From contig NZ_LXSQ01000004.1 of the NCBI RefSeq assembly GCF_001648475.1, positions 24,299-88,298 of the forward strand: a stretch of 64,000 bases of DNA. Reading direction: 5' to 3'. This stretch comes from Eikenella halliae (GTDB taxonomy: Bacteria > Pseudomonadota > Gammaproteobacteria > Burkholderiales > Neisseriaceae). Both the position numbers and the translations under genes were made by a program. Below are positions 1-7,782 of this stretch, in pieces. The stretch's first letter is position 1. Every line of letters starts with the position of its first letter. The notes under the pieces were generated by a model. The model ran no database searches. It saw nothing but the letters and a program-made list of their open reading frames with translations, and had not been told where the DNA came from.

Positions 1-2
1 GC

Positions 3-335
3 GACAGCATACCTACCGGCCGTAACCTGCATGCTTCCGAGCGCAAGCTCGGCTATGCCTACTGTCTGCACTATGCCGAAGGCCGCTATTCCGCCGATGA
101 ATTGCAGCATGCGGCCAAGATCTTGCTGAGCCGCCGCATGGATGACGAATGGTTGGATCGTGGTCGTCCTTATGAGGCTTTGTTATGGCTCAAAACCGTT
201 TATTGGAACCGCCAAACCGATGCGCCGAACCCGCGCCAAGTTTGGATGAAGGCCTATGACCATTTGCCCGGTGTTGAGCCCTTGAGCGAGGAAGTGATTC
301 AAGCTTCGCTGGTCTCACTTGGAGAGGGTAATTAA
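3..335 (+). CDS. C-terminal fragment of an unrecognised protein
   Basis: The reading frame is open from the left edge of the window and ends at TAA 333-335, so only about 110 C-terminal residues are visible and the true start lies outside. The fragment is hydrophilic, rich in Arg, Leu and Trp/Tyr (for example the stretch EALLWLKTVYWN), with no membrane segment or known catalytic motif. The helical look could suit a repeat or regulatory protein, but I do not recognise the family. A Correia-type element begins 3 bases after the stop codon and an uptake-sequence terminator follows. Confidence 0.6.
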   Translation, partial: DSIPTGRNLHASERKLGYAYCLHYAEGRYSADELQHAAKILLSRRMDDEWLDRGRPYEALLWLKTVYWNRQTDAPNPRQVWMKAYDHLPGVEPLSEEVIQASLVSLGEGN

Positions 336-338
336 TAC

Positions 339-442
339 TATAGTGGATTAACAAAAATCAGGGCAAGGCGGCGAGCCGCAGACAGTACACACGTTACGGC
401 AAGGCGAGCCAACGCTGTACTGGTTTTTGTTAATTCACTATA
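339..442. repeat. Correia-type repeat (CREE) 1, 104 bp
   Basis: Begins TATAGTGGATTAACAAAAA and ends in the inverted counterpart TTAATTCACTATA, with the conserved core GAGCCGCAGACAGTAC between. The flanking TATA ends fit insertion at TA. It is the short internally deleted form of the element. It lies just downstream of the truncated first gene. Confidence 0.85.
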
Positions 443-444
443 AG

Positions 445-481
445 AGGCTACCTAAAATTCATTTTTCAGGTAGCCTTTTTG
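445..481. terminator. Inverted uptake-sequence pair, bidirectional terminator
   Basis: An AGGCTACCTAAAA arm (one base off the uptake consensus) pairs with TTTTCAGGTAGCCT, followed by a T run on the plus strand. It sits between converging genes (the truncated gene and thyA), so it can stop both transcripts. Confidence 0.7.
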
Positions 482-494
482 ATTGCCGTCAGTA

Positions 495-1289
495 TTACAC
501 CGCCACTTGCGCTTTGATATGCGGGTGCGGGTCGTAGTTTTGCAGCTCGAAGTCTTCAAAGCGGAAGTCGAACAGGTTTCGCACTTCGGGGTTGAGCTGC
601 ATTTGCGGCAGGGCTCGCGGCTCGCGGGTGAGCTGGAGGCGGGCTTGCTCGAAGTGGTTGCTGTAGAGGTGGGCGTCGCCGAAGGTGTGGATGAATTCGC
701 CGGGCGCGAGGCCGCATACTTGCGCCATCATCATGGTGAGCAGGGCGTAGCTGGCGATGTTGAAGGGTACGCCGAGGAAGACGTCGGCGCTGCGTTGGTA
801 GAGCTGGCAGGAGAGGCGGCCTTCGGCTACGTAAAATTGGAACATGGTGTGGCAGGGGGGCAGCGCCATTTCGTCGACGAGGGCGGGATTCCAGGCGGAT
901 ACGATGAGGCGGCGGCTGTCGGGGTTGCGTTTGATTTGCTCGACAACGTTGGCGATTTGGTCGATATGCCGGCCGTCGGGGGCGGGCCAGGAGCGCCATT
1001 GGTAGCCGTATACGGGGCCGAGGTCGCCGTTTTCGTCGGCCCATTCGTCCCAGATGGAGACGTTGTTTTCTTTCAGGTAGCGGATGTTGGTGTCGCCTTT
1101 GAGAAACCAAAGCAGCTCGTGGATGATGGAGCGCAGGTGGAGCTTTTTGGTAGTGAGCAGGGGGAAGCCTTGGGCGAGGTCGAAGCGCATTTGGTGGCCG
1201 AATACGGAACGGGTGCCGGTGCCGGTGCGGTCGGATTTGTCGGTGCCGTGGCTGAGGATGTGCTGCATGAGGTGGAGATAGGGTTGCAT
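495..1289 (-). CDS. thyA: Thymidylate synthase
   Basis: Converts dUMP to dTMP with 5,10-methylenetetrahydrofolate in the cytoplasm. The 264-residue product matches the usual short ThyA length. It shows the N-terminal DRTGTGT dUMP-phosphate motif, the WDEWAD block, the nucleophile context PPCHTMFQFYV (Cys at about residue 146), the QRSADVFLG block and a PHP-containing C terminus ending in AV. The start was placed at the ATG giving MQPYLHLMQ, which aligns with family N termini; the open frame runs farther upstream but that extension is antisense to ridA and does not look coding. It converges on the terminator at 445-481. Confidence 0.95.
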   Translation of the reverse strand: MQPYLHLMQHILSHGTDKSDRTGTGTRSVFGHQMRFDLAQGFPLLTTKKLHLRSIIHELLWFLKGDTNIRYLKENNVSIWDEWADENGDLGPVYGYQWRSWPAPDGRHIDQIANVVEQIKRNPDSRRLIVSAWNPALVDEMALPPCHTMFQFYVAEGRLSCQLYQRSADVFLGVPFNIASYALLTMMMAQVCGLAPGEFIHTFGDAHLYSNHFEQARLQLTREPRALPQMQLNPEVRNLFDFRFEDFELQNYDPHPHIKAQVAV

Positions 1290-1478
1290 GGTATTGGGGG
1301 TGGAGATGTCGAAATGGGGGTATTGTACACGTTTGGGGATGTGGGGGAGCAGCCATAGGCCAGATTCCCGAATCCGGCGCTTCCGGCATAACGGGTTTGT
1401 ATCTTGGCTACGGGCTGCAACAAGGTTTCCGCCAGACCAAAGTTTCAGGTAGCCTTTTGTCTGCGCTGCGGCTGCGGT

Positions 1479-1508
1479 TTGGTTTGCCCCCGGTGTTGGC
1501 GATATAAT
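1479..1508 (+). promoter_or_regulatory. Likely sigma-70 promoter of ridA
   Basis: TTGGTT and a perfect TATAAT are separated by 18 bases, 40 bases before the ridA start codon. An uptake sequence lies just upstream (1443-1456). Confidence 0.5.
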
Positions 1509-1547
1509 CAGGTTTCTTTCCAACAACCGACACAAAGGAGTTTCATC

Positions 1548-1934
1548 ATGGCCAAAACCATCATCCATACCGACCGCGCCCCCGCCGCCATCGGCGCCTA
1601 TTCCCAAGCCGTTCGCGCCGGCAACACCGTTTATTTGAGCGGCCAGATTCCGCTGGTACCCGCCACCATGCAGGTGGTGGAAGGCGGCTTTGCCGAGCAG
1701 GCGCGCCAAGTGTTTGAAAACCTCAAAGCCGTGATTGAAGCCGCCGGTGGCAGCTTTGATGATGTGGTGAAACTCAACGCCTACCTCACCGACCTTTCCA
1801 ACTTCGCCACCTTCAACCAAATCATGGGCGAATACTGCCGCGAACCCTTCCCCGCCCGCGCCGCCGTGCAGGTGTCCGCCCTGCCCAAGGGCGTGCTGGT
1901 GGAAGTGGAAGGCGTGGTGGTGCTGAACGCCTAA
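1548..1934 (+). CDS. ridA: RidA family 2-iminobutanoate/2-iminopropanoate deaminase
   Basis: A 128-residue cytoplasmic enzyme that hydrolyses reactive enamine/imine intermediates released by PLP enzymes. The family marks are GAYSQAV near the N terminus, YLSGQIP, the central NAYLTD stretch, and near the C terminus the catalytic Arg in PARAAVQVSALP plus the closing VEVEGVVV. The start at ATG 1548 is preceded by AAAGGAG at a good distance; the open frame upstream of it is untranslated leader. It is probably monocistronic, with its own promoter and a terminator formed from uptake sequences. Confidence 0.95.
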   Translation: MAKTIIHTDRAPAAIGAYSQAVRAGNTVYLSGQIPLVPATMQVVEGGFAEQARQVFENLKAVIEAAGGSFDDVVKLNAYLTDLSNFATFNQIMGEYCREPFPARAAVQVSALPKGVLVEVEGVVVLNA

Positions 1935-1940
1935 GCATAT

Positions 1941-1990
1941 AAGGCTACCTGAAAACTGTTGCAGCTTGCGTTTTCAGGTAGCCTTTCGTT
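1941..1990 (+). terminator. Uptake-sequence hairpin terminator after ridA
   Basis: AAGGCTACCTGAAAAC and GTTTTCAGGTAGCCTT form the stem, followed by a T-rich tail (TTCGTTTT). Confidence 0.8.
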
Positions 1991-2029
1991 TTATCTGCCC
2001 CCCCTATAAACACCCCTAACACAAACATC

Positions 2030-2842
2030 ATGGCACACTACGCAATCGGCGACCTGCAAGGCTGTTTCGCCGAATTTCAAGAACTGCTCGCCCGCATCGG
2101 CTTCAATCACGGCCACGACACCCTCTGGCTGGTGGGTGACCTCGTCAATCGCGGCCCCCAATCCCTCGACTGCCTGCGCTACATCAAACAGCACGAAAGC
2201 AGCATCCGAACCGTGCTCGGCAATCACGACCTGCATCTTTTGGCCATCGCCCACGGCCACGGCAAACTCAAGCGCAGCGACACCGTGGGCGACATACTCG
2301 CCGCCCCCGACCGCCAAGCGCTGCTCGATTGGCTGCTACACCAGCCTCTGATGCTGCAACACGGTAACAACCTGATCGTGCACGCCGGCATTTGGCCGCA
2401 ATGGACGGCCGAAGAAGCGCAAAGCCGCGCCGCCGAAGTGGCCGCTGTTCTGCAAAGCCGCCCCGATTGGTTTTTCGCCCATATGTATGGCAACACGCCC
2501 GATACCGACTGCGCCGATAACGAAACCGAACGCCTGCGCTTTGCCACCAATGTGTTCACCCGCATGCGCGCCCTGCATTCGGACGGCCGCATGGATTTCG
2601 ACTACAAAGCCACCCTGCCCGAAATGCCATCCGGCCTCATGCCCTGGTTTCGCGCGCCCGGGCGGCAAACCCTTGGTTATCAAACCGTATTCGGCCATTG
2701 GTCGGCACTCGGCCTCTATCGTGGCGAAAACGTGGCCGCCATCGATACCGGCGCGCTGTGGGGCGGCGAACTCACCGCGCTGGATTTAGACACGCAGCAG
2801 GTTTTTCAGGTAGCCTCCAAACAGCCCAAAAAGTTCGGCTAA
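2030..2842 (+). CDS. apaH: Symmetrical bis(5'-nucleosyl)-tetraphosphatase
   Basis: Hydrolyses Ap4A to two ADP. The 270-residue product carries the calcineurin-like metallophosphatase motifs in order: GDLQG (residues 7-11), GDLVNRGP (about 36-43), GNHDLH (about 64-69), the Ap4A-family block HAGIWPQW, and FGHWSALG near the C terminus. This order and the FGHW motif set ApaH apart from general PP2A-like phosphatases. An uptake sequence lies inside the 3' end and is translated as VFQVAS. The start ATG follows directly on the ridA terminator region. Confidence 0.95.
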   Translation: MAHYAIGDLQGCFAEFQELLARIGFNHGHDTLWLVGDLVNRGPQSLDCLRYIKQHESSIRTVLGNHDLHLLAIAHGHGKLKRSDTVGDILAAPDRQALLDWLLHQPLMLQHGNNLIVHAGIWPQWTAEEAQSRAAEVAAVLQSRPDWFFAHMYGNTPDTDCADNETERLRFATNVFTRMRALHSDGRMDFDYKATLPEMPSGLMPWFRAPGRQTLGYQTVFGHWSALGLYRGENVAAIDTGALWGGELTALDLDTQQVFQVASKQPKKFG

Positions 2843-2982
2843 AGCCTTGTCGCCACATGATTTGATGTTTATTAACATGAACAGGCGGGCAAGCAGGGCG
2901 GGCTTTTGTTACAATGCCGCCTGTTCGTGCCGGCCACAAAATTTGCCGCAGCGCGTTTTCCAATCAATTTAAGGAGTTCCTA

Positions 2983-3537
2983 ATGAACAGCAAATTAGTC
3001 ATCCCCGCCGCCATCGCCGTATTGGCACTGAGCGCCTGCTCCAGCAGCAAAGCCCCTGAAGGCAACCAGCCGCAAACCCAACAACAAACCCAGCAAAGTG
3101 ATGAAGCCACCGCTTCCATCGGCAAAATTCAGGTAGCCCAGGTGGACAACATCGAAAAAACCGTGGAAGTAAACTACACCTGCCAAGCAGGCAACGGCCA
3201 GCAGCAAAAAGTGGGCGCCATGTACGGCATCAAGAGCGGCACCTTGGTGGTGGCACAGCTGAAAATCAACGATAAAGTTTCCCCCGGCCTGTGGCGCGTG
3301 CTCAACGACAGCAACGGCCAGCAGCAAAACAGCTATTATGGCGAAGGCGTGATTTGGGTAACCGGCAAAGCCACCCCCGCCAACGTAGCCACCACCAACG
3401 CCATCGGCCTGCTGCAGGCGCAGAGTTTGGATAACGCCGGCAACCCGGTAAACCTCTCAACCGTGCTGGAAAACTGCCAAGTGAGCCGCCAAGCCGCCGC
3501 TCCGACTCGCGGCAACCGCCAGCAACGCCGCCGCTAA
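2983..3537 (+). CDS. Lipoprotein with weak MliC/ACP-like features
   Basis: A 184-residue protein starting at ATG 2983 behind AAGGAG. It has a type II signal peptide with lipobox LSAC (Cys at about 19), then a low-complexity Gln/Ser linker, a conserved-looking core beginning VNYTCQAG and ending LENCQVS, and a basic Arg-rich tail. The paired Cys residues around a beta-rich core recall the MliC lysozyme inhibitor/adhesin complex protein fold seen also at 44420-44788, but the similarity is weak and no function is assigned. It is probably outer-membrane anchored. An uptake-like motif (AAAATTCAGGTAGCC) lies within the gene. Confidence 0.75.
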   Translation: MNSKLVIPAAIAVLALSACSSSKAPEGNQPQTQQQTQQSDEATASIGKIQVAQVDNIEKTVEVNYTCQAGNGQQQKVGAMYGIKSGTLVVAQLKINDKVSPGLWRVLNDSNGQQQNSYYGEGVIWVTGKATPANVATTNAIGLLQAQSLDNAGNPVNLSTVLENCQVSRQAAAPTRGNRQQRRR

Positions 3538-3552
3538 TCCAGCATGACAAAA

Positions 3553-3585
3553 CAAAAAAGCTGCCTGAACGGGCAGCTTTTCTGC
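3553..3585 (+). terminator. Hairpin terminator after the lipoprotein gene
   Basis: AAAAGCTGCC and GGCAGCTTTT form a tight stem followed by T-rich sequence. The loop arm CTGCCTGAA resembles an uptake sequence. Confidence 0.8.
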
Positions 3586-3592
3586 GTAATGG

Positions 3593-3637
3593 AAAGGCTA
3601 CCTGAAAGCCGAACCAGTATTTTTCAGGTAGCCTTTC
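3593..3637. terminator. Inverted uptake-sequence pair
   Basis: AAAGGCTACCTGAAA pairs with TTTCAGGTAGCCTTT. A third copy (GGGCTACCTGAAAAA) follows at about 3645-3660, abutting the Correia element. Confidence 0.65.
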
Positions 3638-3661
3638 TCCTTTTCGGGCTACCTGAAAAAC

Positions 3662-3765
3662 TATAGTGGATTAACAAAAATCAGGACAAGGCGACGAGCC
3701 GCAGACAGTACAAATAGTACGGTAAGGCGAGGCAACGCTGTACTGGTTTTTGTTAATTCACTATA
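3662..3765. repeat. Correia-type repeat (CREE) 2, 104 bp
   Basis: Same ends and core as the copy at 339-442 (TATAGTGGATTAACAAAAA to TTAATTCACTATA), with scattered substitutions. It lies in the gap between the converging lipoprotein gene and fumC. Confidence 0.85.
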
Positions 3766-3811
3766 AAGCGCATACTGTTTCCAATATGCGCTTCTTCCTT
3801 CCTCACCAAAC

Positions 3812-5209
3812 TTATTTCAAGCTGCCCACCATATCGGCAGGGCGTACCCATTCGTCAAACTGCTCGGCAGTGAGCAGGCCGGATTTCACGGCTTCTTCGC
3901 GCAGGGTGGTGCCGTTTTTGTGGGCGGCTTTGGCAATTTTGGCGGCGTTTTCGTAGCCGATTTTGGTGTTCAACGCGGTAACCAGCATCAGGGAGTTGTC
4001 GAGCTGCTGTTTGATGCGCGGCAGGTTGGGCTCAATGCCGACTGCGCAGTGCTCGTCAAACGAGATGCAGGCATCGGCCAAAAGCTGCGCAGATTGCAGG
4101 AAATTCGCCGCCATCACGGGTTTGAACACATTAAGCTGGAAATGCCCCTGTGTACCGGAAAAGGAAATCGCCACATCGTTGCCCAACACTTGGGCGCACA
4201 CCATGGTGAGGGCTTCGCATTGGGTGGGGTTCACTTTGCCGGGCATGATGGAAGAACCGGGTTCATTCTCGGGAATCAGGATTTCGCCGATACCGGAACG
4301 CGGGCCGGAGGCCAGAAGGCGGATATCGTTGGCGATTTTGTAAAGCGACACGGCCAGCTGCTTCAATGCGCCGTGGGTTTCCACAATCGCGTCGTGGGTG
4401 GCGAGTGCTTCAAATTTGTTCGGCGCGGTTACAAACGGCAGGCCGGTGAATTTGGCAATGTATTCGGCCACTTTCACGTCATAACCCTTGGGCGTGTTCA
4501 GCCCTGTGCCAACTGCCGTGCCGCCGAGTGCCAGTCCTGCCAGATGCGGCAGGGTATTTTCCAAGGCGCGGATGCCGTAGTCCAACTGGGCGGCATAGGC
4601 GGAAAATTCTTGGCCGAGAGTGAGCGGGGTGGCATCCATCAGGTGTGTCCGTCCAATTTTCACCACATTGGCAAAGGCTTGGGCTTTTTTGGCCAAAGTC
4701 TGTTGCAGGCGTTTGACGGCGGGCAGGGTGTGCTGCACTACCTTTTGGTAGGCGGCAATGTGCATGGCGGTGGGATAGGTGTCGTTGGAGGACTGGGATT
4801 TGTTTACGTCGTCATTGGGGTGGATAACGCTTTTCTCGCCCAGTTTGCCGCCGCCCAACACATGGGCGCGGTTGGAAATGACTTCGTTCAAATTCATGTT
4901 GGACTGCGTGCCGGAGCCGGTTTGCCAAATCACCAGCGGAAACTCTTCATCCAGCTTGTGCGCCAAAATCTCATCGCAGGCGGCGGCAATCAGATCGCGC
5001 TTCTCAGCAGGCAATACGCCCAAATCGGCATTGGCAAAAGCGGCTGCTTTTTTCAAATAGGCAAAGGCTTCAATGATTTCATGCGGCATGGAAGCAGCCG
5101 GGCCGATTTTGAAGTTGTTGCGCGAGCGCTCGGTTTGTGCACCCCAATACCGGTTGGCCGGCACCTTTACTTCTCCCATGGTATCTTTTTCAATGCGAAA
5201 TTCCATCAT
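3812..5209 (-). CDS. fumC: Class II fumarate hydratase
   Basis: Interconverts fumarate and malate in the TCA cycle without an iron-sulfur cluster. The 465-residue length is normal. Visible are the N-terminal GAQTERS block, WQTGSGTQSNMN, the SSND motif, GRTHLMDA with its active-site His, TGLNTP, and the superfamily signature GSSIMPGKVNP at about residues 318-328. Two ATGs are adjacent; AGGAG lies 4 bases before the first and 7 before the second, so the second may be used, changing the N terminus by one residue. It has no neighbouring partner gene. Confidence 0.96.
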   Translation of the reverse strand: MMEFRIEKDTMGEVKVPANRYWGAQTERSRNNFKIGPAASMPHEIIEAFAYLKKAAAFANADLGVLPAEKRDLIAAACDEILAHKLDEEFPLVIWQTGSGTQSNMNLNEVISNRAHVLGGGKLGEKSVIHPNDDVNKSQSSNDTYPTAMHIAAYQKVVQHTLPAVKRLQQTLAKKAQAFANVVKIGRTHLMDATPLTLGQEFSAYAAQLDYGIRALENTLPHLAGLALGGTAVGTGLNTPKGYDVKVAEYIAKFTGLPFVTAPNKFEALATHDAIVETHGALKQLAVSLYKIANDIRLLASGPRSGIGEILIPENEPGSSIMPGKVNPTQCEALTMVCAQVLGNDVAISFSGTQGHFQLNVFKPVMAANFLQSAQLLADACISFDEHCAVGIEPNLPRIKQQLDNSLMLVTALNTKIGYENAAKIAKAAHKNGTTLREEAVKSGLLTAEQFDEWVRPADMVGSLK

Positions 5210-5424
5210 GCAACTCCTGAAGTTTGTTAAATGTCTAAATTAAAACCAACTGGCTATAACTGCTTCCAATAGCAGCACAACCAAGCGGGCAGCCTTTGCA
5301 TCATATTAATTTGAAAATACTATATAAAAAATAATCCAACCTATTATCGGCCACGGCGAATATACCATAAAACCAAGCGGCTTTTCACGGCAGTGATCCG
5401 TGGAATATTAAAACTAGAAATGCT

Positions 5425-5456
5425 AAAACCCCTCTGCTTTTCAGCAGAGGGGTTTT
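5425..5456. terminator. Strong hairpin, terminator for the tRNA genes
   Basis: AAAACCCCTCTGC and GCAGAGGGGTTTT form a 13 bp stem with a four-base loop region and T runs on both strands. It lies just beyond the 3' end of the minus-strand tRNA pair. Confidence 0.85.
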
Positions 5457-5465
5457 AATAATAAA

Positions 5466-5542
5466 TGGCGCGGTGGACGGGACTCGAACCCGCGACCACC
5501 GGCGTGACAGGCCGGTACTCTAACCAACTGAGCTACCACCGC
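5466..5542 (-). tRNA. tRNA-Asp (GTC)
   Basis: A 77-base cloverleaf read on the minus strand: acceptor GCGGTGG pairs with CCACCGC, D arm TAGCTCAGTTGGTTAGA, anticodon loop CTGTCAC giving anticodon GTC, T arm GCGGGTTCGAGTCCCGT, discriminator G and an encoded CCA tail. Confidence 0.95.
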
Positions 5543-5553
5543 GCGCAAAAAAA

Positions 5554-5629
5554 TGGTGGGTGATGACGGAGTCGAACCGCCGACATTCTGCTTGTAAGGC
5601 AGACGCTCTACCAACTGAGCTAATCACCC
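5554..5629 (-). tRNA. tRNA-Val (TAC)
   Basis: A 76-base cloverleaf on the minus strand: acceptor GGGTGAT pairs with ATCACCC, anticodon loop CTTACAA giving TAC, T loop TTCGACT, discriminator A and encoded CCA. It lies 11 bases upstream of tRNA-Asp, so both are probably cut from one transcript. Confidence 0.95.
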
Positions 5630-5842
5630 ATGTTTCGTGCACAGCACTAGAAGATGCGAATTAAACCAAACTCTCCACATCATTGCAAGCATTATCTTGC
5701 AAAAAACTTACGATAAAATATCAACACGCTGTTATGAAAGTGAAAAAACTTTTATAAATTTCTCTCCCAAACCATCAGAAATCTCTCAATATGCCGGTTT
5801 GCGCTATAATAAATAGTTTACTTTACTATTCATCATGGCTTT

Positions 5843-7540
5843 ATGAACGCCGTTATCCGTACCCGCCAAGCCAACCCCGAAGCCGAACAAGCCCTGCTGG
5901 CCGCCGGCACCCCGCCCTTGTTGGCACGCCTGTTTGCAGCCCGCAATGTCCGTTCCCCCGCCGAACTGCATAACCATTTAGCCAGCCTGCTGCCCTATCA
6001 ATCGCTGAAAAATATTGATGCTGCCGCCGAACGGTTGGCTCGCGCCATCCGGGAGCAAGAGCGAATTTTAATTGTGGCCGACTACGATGCCGACGGCGCC
6101 ACAGCCTGCGCAGTAGGCATTTTGGGTTTGCGCCGCATGGGCGCACTGGTGGAGTTTTTAGTACCGGACCGTTTCAAACACGGCTATGGCCTCACCCCGC
6201 AACTGGCCGATCTGGCTGCCGAACGAGGCACTCAGCTGCTCTTAACTGTAGATAACGGCATTTCCAGCACTGCCGGTGTGGCACGCGCCCAAGCATTGGG
6301 CATGGACGTGATTATCACCGATCACCACTTGCCGGGCGACACGCTACCTGAATGTATCATCGTTAATCCCAACCAACCGGGATGCACGTTTGCCAGCAAG
6401 AACCTAGCCGGCGTGGGCGTAATCTTCTATGTATTAACTGCTCTGCGTGCCCTGCTGCGCACACAGCAATGGTTCAACCCGCAAAGGCTACCTGAACCCA
6501 ATTTGGCCGAGCTTTTAGACTTAGTGGCTTTGGGCACCGTGGCCGATGTGGTGACATTGGATTACAACAACCGAATCCTGGTTAGCCAGGGGCTCAAACG
6601 AATGCAGATTGGCAAAACCCGCCCCGGCATTCAGGCGCTTTTTCAGGTAGCCCAACGCAATATGCGGCAGGCCAAGCCGTTTGACTTGGGCTTTGCCATC
6701 GGCCCGCGCATCAATGCCGCCGGCCGTTTGGAAAACATGGAAATTGGTATTGCCTGCCTGCTGGCCGAAGACCCGGCCACCGCCGCCGAACTGGCCGAAC
6801 AGCTAAACGAACTGAACCGTGCACGGCAGGAAATCGAACAAAACATGCTGCAGGAAGCCCTTGCCCTGGCCGATCAAATTATCGTTGGCAACAGCCTGGG
6901 CATTACAGCCTTCCATCCAAATTGGCACCAAGGCGTGGTTGGCATCGTGGCCGGCCGGCTCAAAGACCGTTTCCATCGGCCCACCATCGTGTTTGCCCCC
7001 ACAGGCAATGGCGAACTGCGCGGCTCCGGCCGTTCCATTCCCTCATTGCATCTGCGCGATGCCATCGACTTGGTGGCCAAACGCCATCCCGAGCTAATTC
7101 TAAAATTCGGCGGCCACGCCATGGCTGCCGGCCTCAGCATCCGCGAGCAGGATTTTCCCCGCTTCCAACAAGCTTTCGAAAGCGTACTGAACGAACTGCT
7201 GGATCAAGACGCACTCACCCGCACCTTCCTCACCGACGGCAGCCTGAACCCGGAAGAAATTTCCCTGCATACTGCCGAAACGCTGTCCAAGCAGGTATGG
7301 GGGCAAGGATTCCAACCCCCTTCTTTCTACAATCAATTTGAAGTATTGTGGCAGCGGGTAGTAGGCAACGGCCATAAAAAAGCCGGCCTAAATTATGGCG
7401 GACACACTGTGGAAGCCATGTTTTTCCGCTGCGCCGAAGAACTTCCGACCAAAATCCATACGGTATACCGTCCCGTTGCCAATCAATGGCGCAACCAATA
7501 TGAATTGCAACTGCACATCGACCACTGGGAAGCAGGCTAA
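5843..7540 (+). CDS. recJ: Single-stranded-DNA-specific exonuclease RecJ
   Basis: A 5'-to-3' single-strand exonuclease used in RecF-pathway recombination and mismatch repair. The 565-residue product has the DHH phosphoesterase motifs: VADYDADGATA (about residues 78-88), VDNGIS, the namesake ITDHHLPGD, and DLVALGTVADVV. The DHHA1 domain follows with RGSGRS and FGGHAMAAGLS, then a C-terminal OB-like region. A TATAAT box at 5805-5810 lies 33 bases before the start, without a clear -35. Two uptake-type motifs are translated inside the gene (RLPE and FQVA). In related species it is a lone housekeeping gene. Confidence 0.95.
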   Translation: MNAVIRTRQANPEAEQALLAAGTPPLLARLFAARNVRSPAELHNHLASLLPYQSLKNIDAAAERLARAIREQERILIVADYDADGATACAVGILGLRRMGALVEFLVPDRFKHGYGLTPQLADLAAERGTQLLLTVDNGISSTAGVARAQALGMDVIITDHHLPGDTLPECIIVNPNQPGCTFASKNLAGVGVIFYVLTALRALLRTQQWFNPQRLPEPNLAELLDLVALGTVADVVTLDYNNRILVSQGLKRMQIGKTRPGIQALFQVAQRNMRQAKPFDLGFAIGPRINAAGRLENMEIGIACLLAEDPATAAELAEQLNELNRARQEIEQNMLQEALALADQIIVGNSLGITAFHPNWHQGVVGIVAGRLKDRFHRPTIVFAPTGNGELRGSGRSIPSLHLRDAIDLVAKRHPELILKFGGHAMAAGLSIREQDFPRFQQAFESVLNELLDQDALTRTFLTDGSLNPEEISLHTAETLSKQVWGQGFQPPSFYNQFEVLWQRVVGNGHKKAGLNYGGHTVEAMFFRCAEELPTKIHTVYRPVANQWRNQYELQLHIDHWEAG

Positions 7541-7712
7541 TCACCCCGCACAACTAAAATTCTTAACCACTTCTCCCACACACCAACATACCCTGCTAGC
7601 CACAAGAAATAACCACTTTATTCCATAAACGATGCATTCTTACCATGATTTAACTTATAATCATATCTTAACTATAATAGTGTAAAAGCATTCTTACTAA
7701 ATGCGGGCCTTG

Positions 7713-7744
7713 CGGGCGATATCTTAAAAGCAAATATCCGCCCG
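7713..7744 (+). promoter_or_regulatory. Leader hairpin upstream of pilF
   Basis: CGGGCGATAT and ATATCCGCCCG form an imperfect inverted repeat followed by AAATTTTAAAA, 39 bases before the pilF start. It could be an attenuator or a terminator of upstream transcription. Two TATAAT boxes (7656-7661 and 7673-7678) lie just upstream and may be promoters for the pilus genes, although neither has a good -35. Confidence 0.4.
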
Positions 7745-7782
7745 AAATTTTAAAATCTGTTCTACTTTACTCAGGCAAATAT